64,000 bases of DNA, taken from positions 614,025-678,024 of the forward strand of contig NZ_MJIC01000014.1 of assembly GCF_001758465.1 (NCBI RefSeq), read 5' to 3'. Source of the stretch: Marisediminitalea lipolytica (lineage in GTDB: Bacteria; Pseudomonadota; Gammaproteobacteria; Enterobacterales; Alteromonadaceae). Positions within the stretch are counted from its first letter, which is position 1, and the number at the start of each line of letters is the position of its first letter. Positions 10,092-19,306 of this stretch are shown here, in pieces. Under the pieces are notes generated by a model, which saw nothing but the letters and a program-made list of their open reading frames with translations, had not been told where the DNA came from and did no database searches. A program made the position numbers and the translations under genes.

Positions 10092-11420
10092 ATGGATGCA
10101 CAAAACGTTAACTGGGCTCAGGAATGGGCCGGGCTTAGCCGTAGTCATAGCGATAGTGTCACCCTGTTACAATTCGCAGTAGACGCGTTACAATTAAACT
10201 TACCGGAAGAATTTACCGTTACGCTGTGGGTCTTACCTACTCAGGACGGCCAGTGTGTGCCTATCGTGTTAGGCCGGAATAATCCGGTTCGCGAGCAGCC
10301 CTGGCAGATCCCGCCTGGTGTAGCTGAAACTTACGCAGATTCTTTACGTGATAGCAGAATACTAACTGCATTTAACGAGAATGCCGGCTTTAGCCTGCCG
10401 GCTCTGGAACAAAGAGAACTGCCCGCAGTAAGCTGGATCCAGCACTATATTTGTGGCGACAGCGAAGGTTTCCTTGGTGTGCTGGAAGTAGGCGGCGATG
10501 AGCCAGAGCCGACCCAGGTACTTAACATTAATAATCTGGTTAATAGCTGTTTGAGCGTGTTGCAAAGCCTGATTGAAGCCCCGGTATTTTCTATTCGAAA
10601 GTTCACCACTTCGCCATTGCCTCAAGCCAAATCATATGACGACCTGGCGGAAGAAGAACGTTTTATGACCCTTGGCAAGCTGGTTGCCAGCGTAACGCAC
10701 GAGATTAACAACCCGCTTGGTGTGGCCATAACAGGGGTAACACATTTTAAAGAAGCGCTGCGGGAGCTGAACCAACATTTTTCACAGGGCACTCTGACTG
10801 AGTCGTTGTTTAGTAACTTTGTTGAAGAGTCCACCGATGTTACTGACCTGCTGACATTTAACCTTGGCCGGGCAGTAAAGTTAATTAGTGATTTTAAAGA
10901 CAGCGCGGTAAATCAGAATGCTGATTGTGCCAGTCGGTTCGAATTGCAAAAAGTGTTACGAAGCACAACCAACAGTCTTATTCCTGAGGTGAAGCGGTTC
11001 GGGATCCGTCTTGAGACAGGTGAAATTCCGCAATGTATTATGAATTCCTTCCCCGGTGCTTTATCTCAGATCATTACCAATCTGGTGTTCAATTCCATTA
11101 ATCATGCTTTTGAAAATGTGGATGAAAAACACATTAGCTTGTCGTGTTCACTCGACTCGGATAAACAGACCCTGTGTTTAGTCTACAAGGATAATGGCAA
11201 TGGTATTCCGCCTGAAAACCAGAAGGCGGTTTTTGAGCCGTATTTTACTACACGCCGGGGAAGTGGCGGCAGTGGGTTAGGTTTATCCATTGTACAGGCC
11301 CTTGCCACACAAAAGCTAAAAGGAAGTCTGGATTTTCACTCCGAATCAGGCAAAGGTGTAGAGTTTTTATTTACGTTTCCCGTTGATGTTGTTGGCAGCG
11401 CCGCCCAGGCTAGTGGTTGA
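10092..11420 (+). CDS. Soluble sensor histidine kinase
   Basis: A 442-residue kinase with no predicted membrane segment. The first roughly 170 residues look like a GAF-type sensor region but carry no diagnostic motif. An H-box follows (SVTHEINNPLG, His203), then an ATPase domain with NLVFNSINHAFE, DNGNGIP and YFTTRRGSGGSGLGLSIV. It begins 15 bp after the HD-GYP regulator and its catalytic half resembles the membrane kinase two genes upstream. Two kinases may therefore feed one regulator. Confidence 0.9.
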   Translation: MDAQNVNWAQEWAGLSRSHSDSVTLLQFAVDALQLNLPEEFTVTLWVLPTQDGQCVPIVLGRNNPVREQPWQIPPGVAETYADSLRDSRILTAFNENAGFSLPALEQRELPAVSWIQHYICGDSEGFLGVLEVGGDEPEPTQVLNINNLVNSCLSVLQSLIEAPVFSIRKFTTSPLPQAKSYDDLAEEERFMTLGKLVASVTHEINNPLGVAITGVTHFKEALRELNQHFSQGTLTESLFSNFVEESTDVTDLLTFNLGRAVKLISDFKDSAVNQNADCASRFELQKVLRSTTNSLIPEVKRFGIRLETGEIPQCIMNSFPGALSQIITNLVFNSINHAFENVDEKHISLSCSLDSDKQTLCLVYKDNGNGIPPENQKAVFEPYFTTRRGSGGSGLGLSIVQALATQKLKGSLDFHSESGKGVEFLFTFPVDVVGSAAQASG

Positions 11421-11500
11421 AAAGGCGCTGGCGAGTTTTATGTGAGCCGGTTTGTAATGTCTCATCCGCTCGGTAATGTATAACCAGCAAGGACACTAAT

Positions 11501-12220
11501 ATGAAGTTAGCGAACCGCCTGATCTGGATTATTCCATTTTTAGTTCTCAGTCTGGTTTCTTGCAGCCATACGCCGCTCACTGCTCAGTCTGCAAGCACTC
11601 ATACGATACCAGCAAATCTCCTGTCAACATTATCCGCCAGCGAAGGTGAACGGTTACGCTGGATGAACATGCCAGACGTGGTTTCCTTCGAGAAGGGCAT
11701 ACTCAGCGTTAATACTGCGCCCGGCACCGACTTTTTTATCGACCCGGAAAACGGCAGTAGCAGCGCTTCCGCCCCGTTTTTATTTTACGAAGCAAACGGA
11801 GACTTTGTTGCCACTGCGGTAGTAGAACCTGATTTTTCATCCACCTGGAATGCGGTGTCGGTAATGGTGATGCTTGATGCGGTTAACTGGATTAAGTTTG
11901 CCTTTGAATATTCAGATGCGACAGGAAAGAGTATTGTGTCGGTGGTGACTAAATCGTTGTCTGATGACGCCAATGGCGTAAGATTGCCCGACACCGATAA
12001 AGTCTGGTTACGGGTGATCAGAAAAGGCGATTTGTATTCGATGTTCTGGTCGGTCAATGGAGAACAGTTTTATATGGCCCGACTCACCAGAATGAAAAGC
12101 CAGGCCATTGTGAAAGTGGGGGTAGAAGCCCAAAGCCCCTTAAAGCAAGCGGCAACGCATAAAATTCACTATTTTGGTGTAGAGCCTAAAACCGTAACGA
12201 ACCTGCGAACCGGCCTTTAA
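11501..12220 (+). CDS. DUF1349-family lipoprotein
   Basis: A 239-residue lipoprotein with a signal peptide and lipobox ending LVSC (Cys at about residue 21). The rest has the concanavalin-like fold pattern of DUF1349 proteins: FFIDPENGSS, FLFYEANGDFVATAVVEP and DAVNWIKFAFEY. The family is often annotated as a regulator of enolase, but no biochemical role is established for most members. AAGGA precedes the ATG. The gene converges on the next one, with 5 bp between stops. Confidence 0.82.
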   Translation: MKLANRLIWIIPFLVLSLVSCSHTPLTAQSASTHTIPANLLSTLSASEGERLRWMNMPDVVSFEKGILSVNTAPGTDFFIDPENGSSSASAPFLFYEANGDFVATAVVEPDFSSTWNAVSVMVMLDAVNWIKFAFEYSDATGKSIVSVVTKSLSDDANGVRLPDTDKVWLRVIRKGDLYSMFWSVNGEQFYMARLTRMKSQAIVKVGVEAQSPLKQAATHKIHYFGVEPKTVTNLRTGL

Positions 12221-12225
12221 AAAGG

Positions 12226-12648
12226 CTATACAGCGATAGAATCGTAGACCACCACCTTGCGCCAGAGGTGTTCACAGTTCTTCACAAAGGCCAGATGCAC
12301 CGGATGACTCTGATAGCTGTTCTGACCTTCTACACTGTCAAACAATAGCATTTCAGAAACATCAAAACTGTTGTCCACCACGTCTCGTTTTTCGGTTGAA
12401 GCTGGCACGCCAATCTGTATGCCCTTTACGGTTTCGATAGCGCCAAGGGTTTTTAGCCCGGCTATAAGTGCGTCACGATCGGCCTGATTGCCTGGATTCT
12501 TCAGCCAGAAAAACACACTGTGACGAATGACCGGTAAAACCGCCGAACCGGCAGTCGCTAACGCTGCCGGGGCAACTGCGACCGTGCTGGCGACGGCGCC
12601 AGTTTTGACTAAGAAGTTGCGGCGCTCATGGTTGGTGGTGTTTTTCAC
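12226..12648 (-). CDS. Exported Dabb (stress-responsive A/B barrel) domain protein
   Basis: A 140-residue protein with a twin-arginine-type N-terminus ([14 protein letters not shown]) and an Ala-rich hydrophobic stretch. A dimeric alpha-beta barrel domain follows, with [24 protein letters not shown] and SHPVHLAFV, typical of Dabb proteins. The family's activity varies and is unknown here. The GTG at 12648 is chosen because AGGAG lies eight bases upstream and it gives a normal Tat signal. An upstream ATG would add 14 unlikely residues. Confidence 0.82.
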   Translation of the reverse strand: MKNTTNHERRNFLVKTGAVASTVAVAPAALATAGSAVLPVIRHSVFFWLKNPGNQADRDALIAGLKTLGAIETVKGIQIGVPASTEKRDVVDNSFDVSEMLLFDSVEGQNSYQSHPVHLAFVKNCEHLWRKVVVYDSIAV

Positions 12649-12705
12649 TGGGCACACTCCTAACAACGGAAATGCCGTATCATTACACAAACATGCACGG
12701 TGAAG

Positions 12706-12924
12706 CTATGAATTGCTCAGGTCTTTTTCCGGCGTTTTTTGAATAAGCGTTTCTATTTCACTGTCGCTACCCAAAGCGGCCAGCTCCAGTAAATAATCTT
12801 TTTGCAGTGTATCCAGCTGTATATCAGCAAGCAGCGCCTTAAGCTCTTCGCTGTTTTGATCGGCAATGGCGGTTTGAATTGCTGCCATATTGCCTATGGT
12901 ATTTTTGCTGTTGTCATAAGACAT
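12706..12924 (-). CDS. Small acidic hypothetical protein
   Basis: A 72-residue protein, acidic and helical (NSEELKALLADIQLDTLQKDYLLELAALG), with no signal or membrane segment. An AGGAG site precedes the ATG at good spacing, which supports translation. I do not recognise the family. The spacing of helices is reminiscent of a short TPR-like or protein-binding module, but that is only an impression. It lies upstream of the Dabb gene on the same strand. Confidence 0.65.
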   Translation of the reverse strand: MSYDNSKNTIGNMAAIQTAIADQNSEELKALLADIQLDTLQKDYLLELAALGSDSEIETLIQKTPEKDLSNS

Positions 12925-12997
12925 GGTATTTCTCCTTGGTTACATAGATTAATTCGGATCGGCAGGAGAAAAGGTTCACTTTTTTAACGGCAAAAAA

Positions 12998-13020
12998 AAG
13001 CAAGTCGGCTGACTTGCTTT
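12998..13020 (-). terminator. Terminator after the isocitrate dehydrogenase gene
   Basis: The stem AAGCAAGTC / GACTTGCTT with a 4-nt loop is flanked on its left by eight A, which read as a T-run on the - strand. It therefore ends transcription from the - strand gene whose stop is at 13049. The + strand side also has TTTT, so it may work both ways. Confidence 0.88.
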
Positions 13021-13048
13021 TAGCATTGGCTAAGTAATGAAAGGAGGC

Positions 13049-14056
13049 TTACAACCTTTCCAGCATTGCCTGAGTAAACTCAGTTGTGCCGTGCTGTCCA
13101 CCCAGATCGCGGGTCGTACGGTCGCCACTTTCAATCACGTCTTTCAGCGCGGTGCGAATCGCTTCGGCTTTATCCGCCATTCCCAGGTATTCCAGCATTT
13201 GTACTGATGCCAGAATAACGCTGGTTGGGTTTGCCAGGTTTTTACCGGCGATGTCCGGTGCAGAACCGTGTACAGCTTCAAAAATAGCACATTCGCCACC
13301 AATGTTAGCGCCTGGAGCCATACCTAAACCGCCTACCAGACCTGCGCAAAGGTCGGATAAGATATCGCCAAACAGGTTGGTGGTAACAATCACATCAAAC
13401 TGATGAGGGTTCATTACCAACTGCATACAGGCGTTATCAACAATCATTTCGGTGGATTCAATATCCGGGTATTTCTCGGCGATTTCGCGGGCTACTTTAA
13501 GGAACAAACCTGAGGTGGATTTGAGGATGTTAGCCTTGTGCACTGCGGTGACTTTTTTACGGCCTTCGCGGCGAGCCAGCTCGTAGGCGAAGGTAACAAT
13601 TTTTTCTGCGCCTTCGCGGGTAATTTTACTACGCGCTTCAGCTTCTGTGCCGTCTTCAGAAACAACCTGACCCAGGCCAGAGTACATACCCTGGGTGTTT
13701 TCCCGAACGGTAATAATATCGATATCTTCGTAGCGGGCTTTGGTGCCTTTAAACGACAATACAGGGCGGACGTTAGCGTAAAGCTGGAATTGCTTACGCA
13801 GGCTAACATTAATCGAGGTGAAACCTTCACCTACCGGAGTGGTTAACGGGCCTTTCAGTGTTACTTTGTTTTTGGCGATCAGGTCAAGGGTTTCCTGCGG
13901 AAGCAGTTCTCCGTGATTTTCCAGCGCCATCAGGCCAGCGTCGGCATAGTCGTAGGCAAAATTACAGCCTGCTTTATCTAGAATTTGAGTCGCTGCATCA
14001 ATAATATCCGGGCCGATACCATCTCCGCGGATGACAGTAATGCGTTGTTGAGTCAT
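13049..14056 (-). CDS. NAD-type isocitrate dehydrogenase
   Basis: A 335-residue member of the isocitrate/isopropylmalate dehydrogenase family. It has the N-terminal VIRGDGIGPDI, the substrate motif SINVSLRKQFQLYANVRP (Ser and Arg contacts typical of isocitrate binding), ITVRENTQGMYSG, the conserved KANI, and C-terminal metal Asp residues in NLFGDILSDL. GSAPDIAGKNLANP near the cofactor site fits the monofunctional NAD-dependent subfamily rather than LeuB. It would oxidise isocitrate to 2-oxoglutarate. An in-family alternative such as homoisocitrate dehydrogenase cannot be excluded by reading alone. Confidence 0.88.
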   Translation of the reverse strand: MTQQRITVIRGDGIGPDIIDAATQILDKAGCNFAYDYADAGLMALENHGELLPQETLDLIAKNKVTLKGPLTTPVGEGFTSINVSLRKQFQLYANVRPVLSFKGTKARYEDIDIITVRENTQGMYSGLGQVVSEDGTEAEARSKITREGAEKIVTFAYELARREGRKKVTAVHKANILKSTSGLFLKVAREIAEKYPDIESTEMIVDNACMQLVMNPHQFDVIVTTNLFGDILSDLCAGLVGGLGMAPGANIGGECAIFEAVHGSAPDIAGKNLANPTSVILASVQMLEYLGMADKAEAIRTALKDVIESGDRTTRDLGGQHGTTEFTQAMLERL

Positions 14057-14271
14057 CAGAGATCCTTAATAACTTTTACTGGTTCGTTAGGTCGTTTGCT
14101 TGTGATAAGTGTAGCGTAAAAATCGGTCAGCGAACGTGTTTCTGACTGATTTTTCGTCATTTGTAAGGTGTTTATTTTTACTCGTAAGTTTATATGAACC
14201 CAGACTAAATGAGTAGTAAATTAGTCCATAGTGCTTATAAATGGTATTTATTCCGGGGGGTAAAAAAACGT

Positions 14272-15882
14272 TTATGGGAGGGGACAACTGAGTAAATGCG
14301 CCACTTTGGGCAACAGTGTTGGCTTTAATCCTGCCAGTGCCGGAAAGGCTTTGTTGGTTTGCTGAATAAACTGCTGGGTGTGCTGACAGGCGGTGTGGCC
14401 GAATAGCCACTCGCGGGCCCAAATCAAACTTAAGCCACTTATACAATGGGGTAGTCGTAGTAGCCCCGGCACTTCCTCTGGCAGCTTGCCGCAGCAGGCG
14501 ATTAACCGCGCCTGGCCTTTATCCTGTTCCCAGGCAGTTGCCAGCGAAATTAACCGCTGGCGTGTAGTGTTTTTATCACGCTCGCCGGCAGTGCCTAACA
14601 GGCTGTCGATATCGAACAGGCGCTGATCAATCCGGGCTGGTGTGGTTTTGCCTTTTTCACTGGCAGTGGTAAATAACGGAGACAACGCTACCGTGGTCAC
14701 CAGACTCGCGTACTGTGGGGTAATTTTCCCCGACGCTACCGCCATCTCACTGCTCAGCAAAATAGTAATCTGCGCCAGTTGTGAATACCATTCAAGTAGC
14801 GGAAACCAGTGTTGTGTGAGGCGCTGATAAAGGGCGTACTGAACCAGCATATGACCGACTCTTTCCAGCCCATAGGTCAGTATACTTTGCTTTACGTTGG
14901 AGACCGAAAGTTGCATACGGTTATCTTTCGACGCCGCATCATTTAAAAAGCGACTAAAAGCGGGTTCGGCAGTAACCAGACTGACAATTTTCTGAATTGC
15001 AATGTCAGGGTCATTAAGGGCTCTGAGCAATGCCTGTAAACTTGCCGGCGGGCGAGCAGTAGGGTAGCTTTGGGGTAGCGCCCAGCGGTGGTCGCCAAGG
15101 CTGATAACTTCGCCTTCTTCCGGCTGCTTTTGTAACTCACTGTTAATATTAAGCCAGTCGATAACCGTAATAGTCTGGCGCTGCCTGCACTGTAAATGGG
15201 TTTTCTCATGCCAGCTAAATTGCTGCATGGCGGCAGTGTATACCAGCACTTTATCTTTTAACTGACTGACAACCGTACTTTGTTGTCCGGCAAGCTGTAC
15301 AGCCATGCCCTCGTGAATAACCCCCGGATACTCAATCAGCTCAGCCAGCAGATGCTGCCCGGAACCCGGTATGCTGGCGACCAGCTTTTGCAGAATATCA
15401 TTAAAGTTGCACAGTGGGGCACGGCTAAGATAGCGATGCCATAACCACGCGACGTCAAAGCAATCCTGGTATTGTTTGCTTTTTCCAGAGGGTAACAGGT
15501 GAGCTGCCCAATAGTGCTGGCCAAAGTGATTGAGTTGTTTGATGATCCGCATAACACGCGGTTTGGTAATGACAGACTGTTGTTTTAACCGGTGATAGGC
15601 CAGCAACGCAGCGGTACCCTGTTGCAGGGTATGCTGGTTTACCCGGTTCCGGATGCCAAGCAACAGATACGCGCCAATATGACGGAGCCACAAATTTGAG
15701 CCTGGTTCAGAGGCGTGGTAAGGACGACAGGTGAGTACGGTAAGCAGTGGCAGATGGTCTTTACTAAAAGACAGCCAACGGGCACTGATATCCAGATAAA
15801 GAGAAAGTTGCGCGGTATCCTTCGCTGGCAACACCGGGAGTGCTTCACTGTCCCGCAACAACGAGTGATAGGTTGCCAGCAT
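14272..15882 (-). CDS. HDOD-domain signalling protein
   Basis: A 536-residue soluble protein. The C-terminal half resembles an HDOD domain: ALLRALNDPDIAIQKIVSLV, EPAFSRFLNDAAS, VSNVKQSILTYGLERV and a run of helices after it. HDOD proteins are degenerate HD phosphohydrolases used in signalling. The N-terminal 250 residues are not recognised. The ATG at 15882 is preferred over a TTG at 15891. Neither has a clear ribosome site, and the gene is probably translationally coupled to the DUF3192 gene ending 14 bases upstream. Confidence 0.72.
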   Translation of the reverse strand: MLATYHSLLRDSEALPVLPAKDTAQLSLYLDISARWLSFSKDHLPLLTVLTCRPYHASEPGSNLWLRHIGAYLLLGIRNRVNQHTLQQGTAALLAYHRLKQQSVITKPRVMRIIKQLNHFGQHYWAAHLLPSGKSKQYQDCFDVAWLWHRYLSRAPLCNFNDILQKLVASIPGSGQHLLAELIEYPGVIHEGMAVQLAGQQSTVVSQLKDKVLVYTAAMQQFSWHEKTHLQCRQRQTITVIDWLNINSELQKQPEEGEVISLGDHRWALPQSYPTARPPASLQALLRALNDPDIAIQKIVSLVTAEPAFSRFLNDAASKDNRMQLSVSNVKQSILTYGLERVGHMLVQYALYQRLTQHWFPLLEWYSQLAQITILLSSEMAVASGKITPQYASLVTTVALSPLFTTASEKGKTTPARIDQRLFDIDSLLGTAGERDKNTTRQRLISLATAWEQDKGQARLIACCGKLPEEVPGLLRLPHCISGLSLIWAREWLFGHTACQHTQQFIQQTNKAFPALAGLKPTLLPKVAHLLSCPLP

Positions 15883-15896
15883 ATCTGTCAAGGTGA

Positions 15897-16271
15897 CTAA
15901 CTGCTCAGGTAAGTCTGGTATGCACCATCGCCCCAGGCTATCAGGGCTTCGTTTTCAAATAACAAGGGCGTACATTCGTCCTGTGTGGTCATGCCATCAG
16001 CACGCACATGCTGGGTTCGGTAAAACATCACCTGTATCTCGCGGCTGTCCTGCATTTTTGCTTCCGTAATATCCGGGGTGCCCAGTAGTGCCATCACCTC
16101 TGCCCGGGTAATGCCCAGTTCCAGCTTCGATATCTGAACCTTGTTGTATTCTTCCCGATCCTGCCAATCCATGTTTTCCGGCTTATCCGGATAAAAGGCG
16201 ATCAGCGAAAAAGCAAGAACCGCGTATGAGGCTACGCCGATCAAAATAAGACGGATTGCTTTACTGTTCAT
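15897..16271 (-). CDS. DUF3192-family membrane-anchored protein
   Basis: A 124-residue protein with one N-terminal membrane helix (LILIGVASYAVLAFSLIAFY) and a periplasmic DUF3192-like domain. The domain pattern is ISKLELGITRAEVMALLGTPD, VMFYRTQ, TQDECTPLLFEN and IAWGDGAY. A paralogue with the same blocks is the lipoprotein at 21311-21673. The fold resembles small outer-membrane lipoproteins of the SmpA/BamE type, but the function is unknown. It sits directly before the HDOD gene. Confidence 0.82.
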   Translation of the reverse strand: MNSKAIRLILIGVASYAVLAFSLIAFYPDKPENMDWQDREEYNKVQISKLELGITRAEVMALLGTPDITEAKMQDSREIQVMFYRTQHVRADGMTTQDECTPLLFENEALIAWGDGAYQTYLSS

Positions 16272-16382
16272 TTATCTTCTTCGTGTCTGCTATTTTTTTT
16301 AACTATCAGGCCCGCCCCGGGCCATATCTGAGCTTAGTTTATCCAATTACCGTCACACTGTCAGCCTTGATAATGTTACGGA

Positions 16383-17747
16383 TTATGAATCCCGGTTGAT
16401 GCTATAGCAGGGACGGTATTCTGTGCCTGGCAGCTTCATACGTTGCTGAGCTACGAAAGATTTCAACAGCGCATCGATACGAGCCATCAGGTCGGCCTCA
16501 CCCGACAGATTAAACGGACCAAAGTCACGGATCTGCCGGATACCCTCAGCCTTAACATTGCCGGTGACGATACCAGAAAACGCCTTACGCAAATTATTGG
16601 CTAAATCAGACAAAGGTTGCTTACGATGCAAATTCAGTGCGGCCATGGATTTGTGCGTGGGCACAAAAGGTTGCTGAAAATCATCGTCGATTTTTAAAGA
16701 CCAGTTAAAGCTAAAGGCATCGCCCATGGCGAGTCTGAATTGCTCGACTTTTTTAACGCCCTGACCCAGCACCCTGGCTACTTCAACCGGATCATCAATA
16801 ATAATCTGATAGCGGTTCTGGGCTTGCGGGCCAAGGGTGGCACCAACAAACTCGTGAATGGCTTCAAAGTAGGATTCGCTGCCTGCCGGACCGGTTAAAA
16901 CCAGCGGGAAGGGCTGTTGGGCGTTACGTTCGTGAATCAATATTCCCAGTAGATACAGGAGCTCTTCTGCTGTTCCTACCCCGCCCGGAAAAATAATAAT
17001 GCCATGGGCAATCCGCACAAAAGCTTCCAGACGTTTTTCAATGTCTGGCATGATCACTAATTCGTTAACGATAGCATTAGGCGGCTCGGCGGCAATAATG
17101 CTTGGCTCTGAAATTCCGATATAGCGGCCGTCACGGTAACGCTGCTTGGCGTGGCCAATAGCGGCGCCTTTCATCGGGCCTTTCATAGCACCGGGACCGC
17201 AGCCGGTACAGATGTTCATTTCCCGCAAGCCCAGCTGATATCCTACTTCCTTGGTATATTTGTATTCTTTCAGACCAATGGAGTGGCCGCCCCAGCAAAC
17301 AATGGTGTTGAGCTCGTTATTGCGTTCTACCAGCTTAGCGTGACGCAGCATGTCAAAAACCATATCGGTAATGCTACCGCTGTCCCGGGGGGCGTGTTCA
17401 TGCACAAAAGCGTACTTGTTGCCCATGTAAAGCATGTCACGCAACACGGAAAACAGGTGTTCGTGTACGCCTTTCACCAGGCGATCGTCAACAAAGCCAA
17501 CCTCAGGCGGATTGATGAGTTCGAGTTTGACGCCCCGTTCCCGTTTGATTAAACGAATATCAAACGACTCGTAGGGCGCAAACAACATTTCGTAATTGTC
17601 TTCATCAACGCCGCTGTTTAGCACCGCCAGACAGCAATTGCGAAACAATTGGTAAAGATGACTGTTTGTGGTGTCTTCAAGCTTGCTGACTTCAAGTTGG
17701 GAGAGCTGGCTCATCCAACCTACAGGGTTTAGCTGAATTTTTTTCAT
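16383..17747 (-). CDS. ppnN: Pyrimidine/purine nucleotide 5'-monophosphate nucleosidase
   Basis: A 454-residue LOG-family enzyme that splits nucleoside monophosphates into base and ribose 5-phosphate. In E. coli PpnN is activated by (p)ppGpp. Recognition rests on FRNCCLAVLNSG, VVCWGGHS-like CWGGHSIGLKEY, CTGCGPGAMKGPMKGAAIGH, FPGGVGTAEELLYLLG and the C-terminal FVAQQRMKLPG, all in E. coli order. The ATG overlaps the stop of the diguanylate cyclase gene (ATGA), implying translational coupling. Confidence 0.96.
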   Translation of the reverse strand: MKKIQLNPVGWMSQLSQLEVSKLEDTTNSHLYQLFRNCCLAVLNSGVDEDNYEMLFAPYESFDIRLIKRERGVKLELINPPEVGFVDDRLVKGVHEHLFSVLRDMLYMGNKYAFVHEHAPRDSGSITDMVFDMLRHAKLVERNNELNTIVCWGGHSIGLKEYKYTKEVGYQLGLREMNICTGCGPGAMKGPMKGAAIGHAKQRYRDGRYIGISEPSIIAAEPPNAIVNELVIMPDIEKRLEAFVRIAHGIIIFPGGVGTAEELLYLLGILIHERNAQQPFPLVLTGPAGSESYFEAIHEFVGATLGPQAQNRYQIIIDDPVEVARVLGQGVKKVEQFRLAMGDAFSFNWSLKIDDDFQQPFVPTHKSMAALNLHRKQPLSDLANNLRKAFSGIVTGNVKAEGIRQIRDFGPFNLSGEADLMARIDALLKSFVAQQRMKLPGTEYRPCYSINRDS

Positions 17748-19261
17748 TCGGTATCCTGAATGACCACCTGATTTCGACCGCAGGATTTTGCTTTATATAA
17801 ACACTTATCGGCCCGTTCAAAGGCTGAGTCGAGTTTCTCACCGTGGCGACACTGGGTGCCACCAATAGACGCTGTCACTGTCAGGCGCTCTTGTTTAAAC
17901 TTAAAGGGTAGCTTAGCCAGGCCCTCACGCAACTCATTGAGGCGTTTCTGTAGTTTGTCAGAGGAATGATCCGGCAACAGAATAATAAATTCCTCACCAC
18001 CCCAGCGGGCGACAAATTCGGAGCTGTTGAGGTTACTCTTTAAGTGGCGAGCAATAGCCTGCAGGGTTTTGTCGCCGGCGGCATGGCCATACTTATCGTT
18101 GATACGTTTGAAATGGTCAACATCCACCACCGCAATGCTTAGCGGCGTATCCTGCGCTTGACAGCGTTCCCACTCCTTGTTCGCCCGTTCATTGTAGGCC
18201 ATGCGGTTTGGTACGCGGGTGAGGGGGTCGGTGTACATGTTGATACGCTGCTCAACCAGCTTTTTACGATAAGAATCAGTTTGTTTCTGTAATGACGATA
18301 GCTGTTGCTGCATCGACACCAACAGCGACATCAGGCCTTCCTGTTCCATACGCTCAGCTTCTTCGCCAGCAGTAAGTGAGTTAGCCATTTGTCCGAGATA
18401 ATGCTGTGCCTGTTTTTTTAGCTCATCAACGGTGTGATCGCCTTCCAGTGCATCTTCCATGTCTTCCAGCACGCTGCGCAGCTCTTGCTGACGGGACTGG
18501 CGTGCTTCAAAGCTTTCGGCACTTTTAGATATACTGGACTGCACATCGCCGTTCATATTGCCCAGCGCATTATTTAATCGCTGAATAATTTTGCCGGCGG
18601 TGTTAGCTTCGGTCAGGGTTTCCTGCACCATGACACGGATCAGAATTAAACAACTGTTGAGTAATTCTTCCTCGGTTAAGCCATCGCCCAGACGTTGCTC
18701 AAGCGAGGCAATGTATTCGTCTTCGGGGTTAACCCGGATATAGGTTTGCACCAGCTGACCCAATTCATCAATCAGATTTTGTTTTAGCTGAACAGTCCTT
18801 TTACTCGCGCTGGCGTCGGCAGCCGGGCTTTCCGGCTGAGCATCTTCTGCCGTCCCCATGTCCATTTTGTAGCAAGTTAATACCTGCTGGTAGAGCGGCA
18901 GAATGGCACCGATGCCGGAAACTGGCTTTTTAATGGCTGCACTAACCTTTGCCGCTTGTGTTTTAGCGGTGGGTTCGTGAACCAGACGCTGAAAAGTCTG
19001 TATGTCTTCATCCAACTGGCGCAACCAGGCCTGGGTTAAACTTTTTACTGAGTGCGGCTCGAGCATGATTAGCTGACTAACTTTATTCATGCTGATGGTG
19101 GCCAGCGTAAAGTCAATCTTGCCGCTTAAATGGTTGCGCAGGCCCTGTAATTCTTTGTCTATCTCTGTAGACAGGCCTTCGTAATAATTGGACAGGCGGA
19201 CGACAAAGCCAGCCATTTGTTCACTGTGAGCGCGCAGTGATTGTAATTGTTTGGCTTCCAT
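17744..19261 (-). CDS. GGDEF diguanylate cyclase
   Basis: A 505-residue cytoplasmic protein. Residues 1 to about 330 are helical and probably coiled coil with no known sensor motif. The C-terminal domain is an active-type GGDEF cyclase with DPLTRVPNRMAYNER, DVDHFKRINDKYGHAAGD and RWGGEEFIILLPD. The position of the usual inhibitory I-site (RxxD) reads NSSE, so feedback inhibition by c-di-GMP is probably absent. The gene runs into ppnN with an ATGA overlap. Confidence 0.92.
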   Translation of the reverse strand: MEAKQLQSLRAHSEQMAGFVVRLSNYYEGLSTEIDKELQGLRNHLSGKIDFTLATISMNKVSQLIMLEPHSVKSLTQAWLRQLDEDIQTFQRLVHEPTAKTQAAKVSAAIKKPVSGIGAILPLYQQVLTCYKMDMGTAEDAQPESPAADASASKRTVQLKQNLIDELGQLVQTYIRVNPEDEYIASLEQRLGDGLTEEELLNSCLILIRVMVQETLTEANTAGKIIQRLNNALGNMNGDVQSSISKSAESFEARQSRQQELRSVLEDMEDALEGDHTVDELKKQAQHYLGQMANSLTAGEEAERMEQEGLMSLLVSMQQQLSSLQKQTDSYRKKLVEQRINMYTDPLTRVPNRMAYNERANKEWERCQAQDTPLSIAVVDVDHFKRINDKYGHAAGDKTLQAIARHLKSNLNSSEFVARWGGEEFIILLPDHSSDKLQKRLNELREGLAKLPFKFKQERLTVTASIGGTQCRHGEKLDSAFERADKCLYKAKSCGRNQVVIQDTE

Positions 19262-19306
19262 AAATTATGCAAGCTCCTTATTCATAATGTAACCTGCCAG
19301 CATTTA

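Noticed and set aside
14087..14446. A 119-codon - strand frame over the 3' end of the HDOD gene
   Set aside because: It overlaps the real gene in another frame and has no protein-like pattern.
16309..16323. GGCCCG-CCC-CGGGCC palindrome as a terminator after ppnN
   Set aside because: The stem is followed by A-rich rather than T-rich sequence on the - strand, so it lacks the form of an intrinsic terminator.
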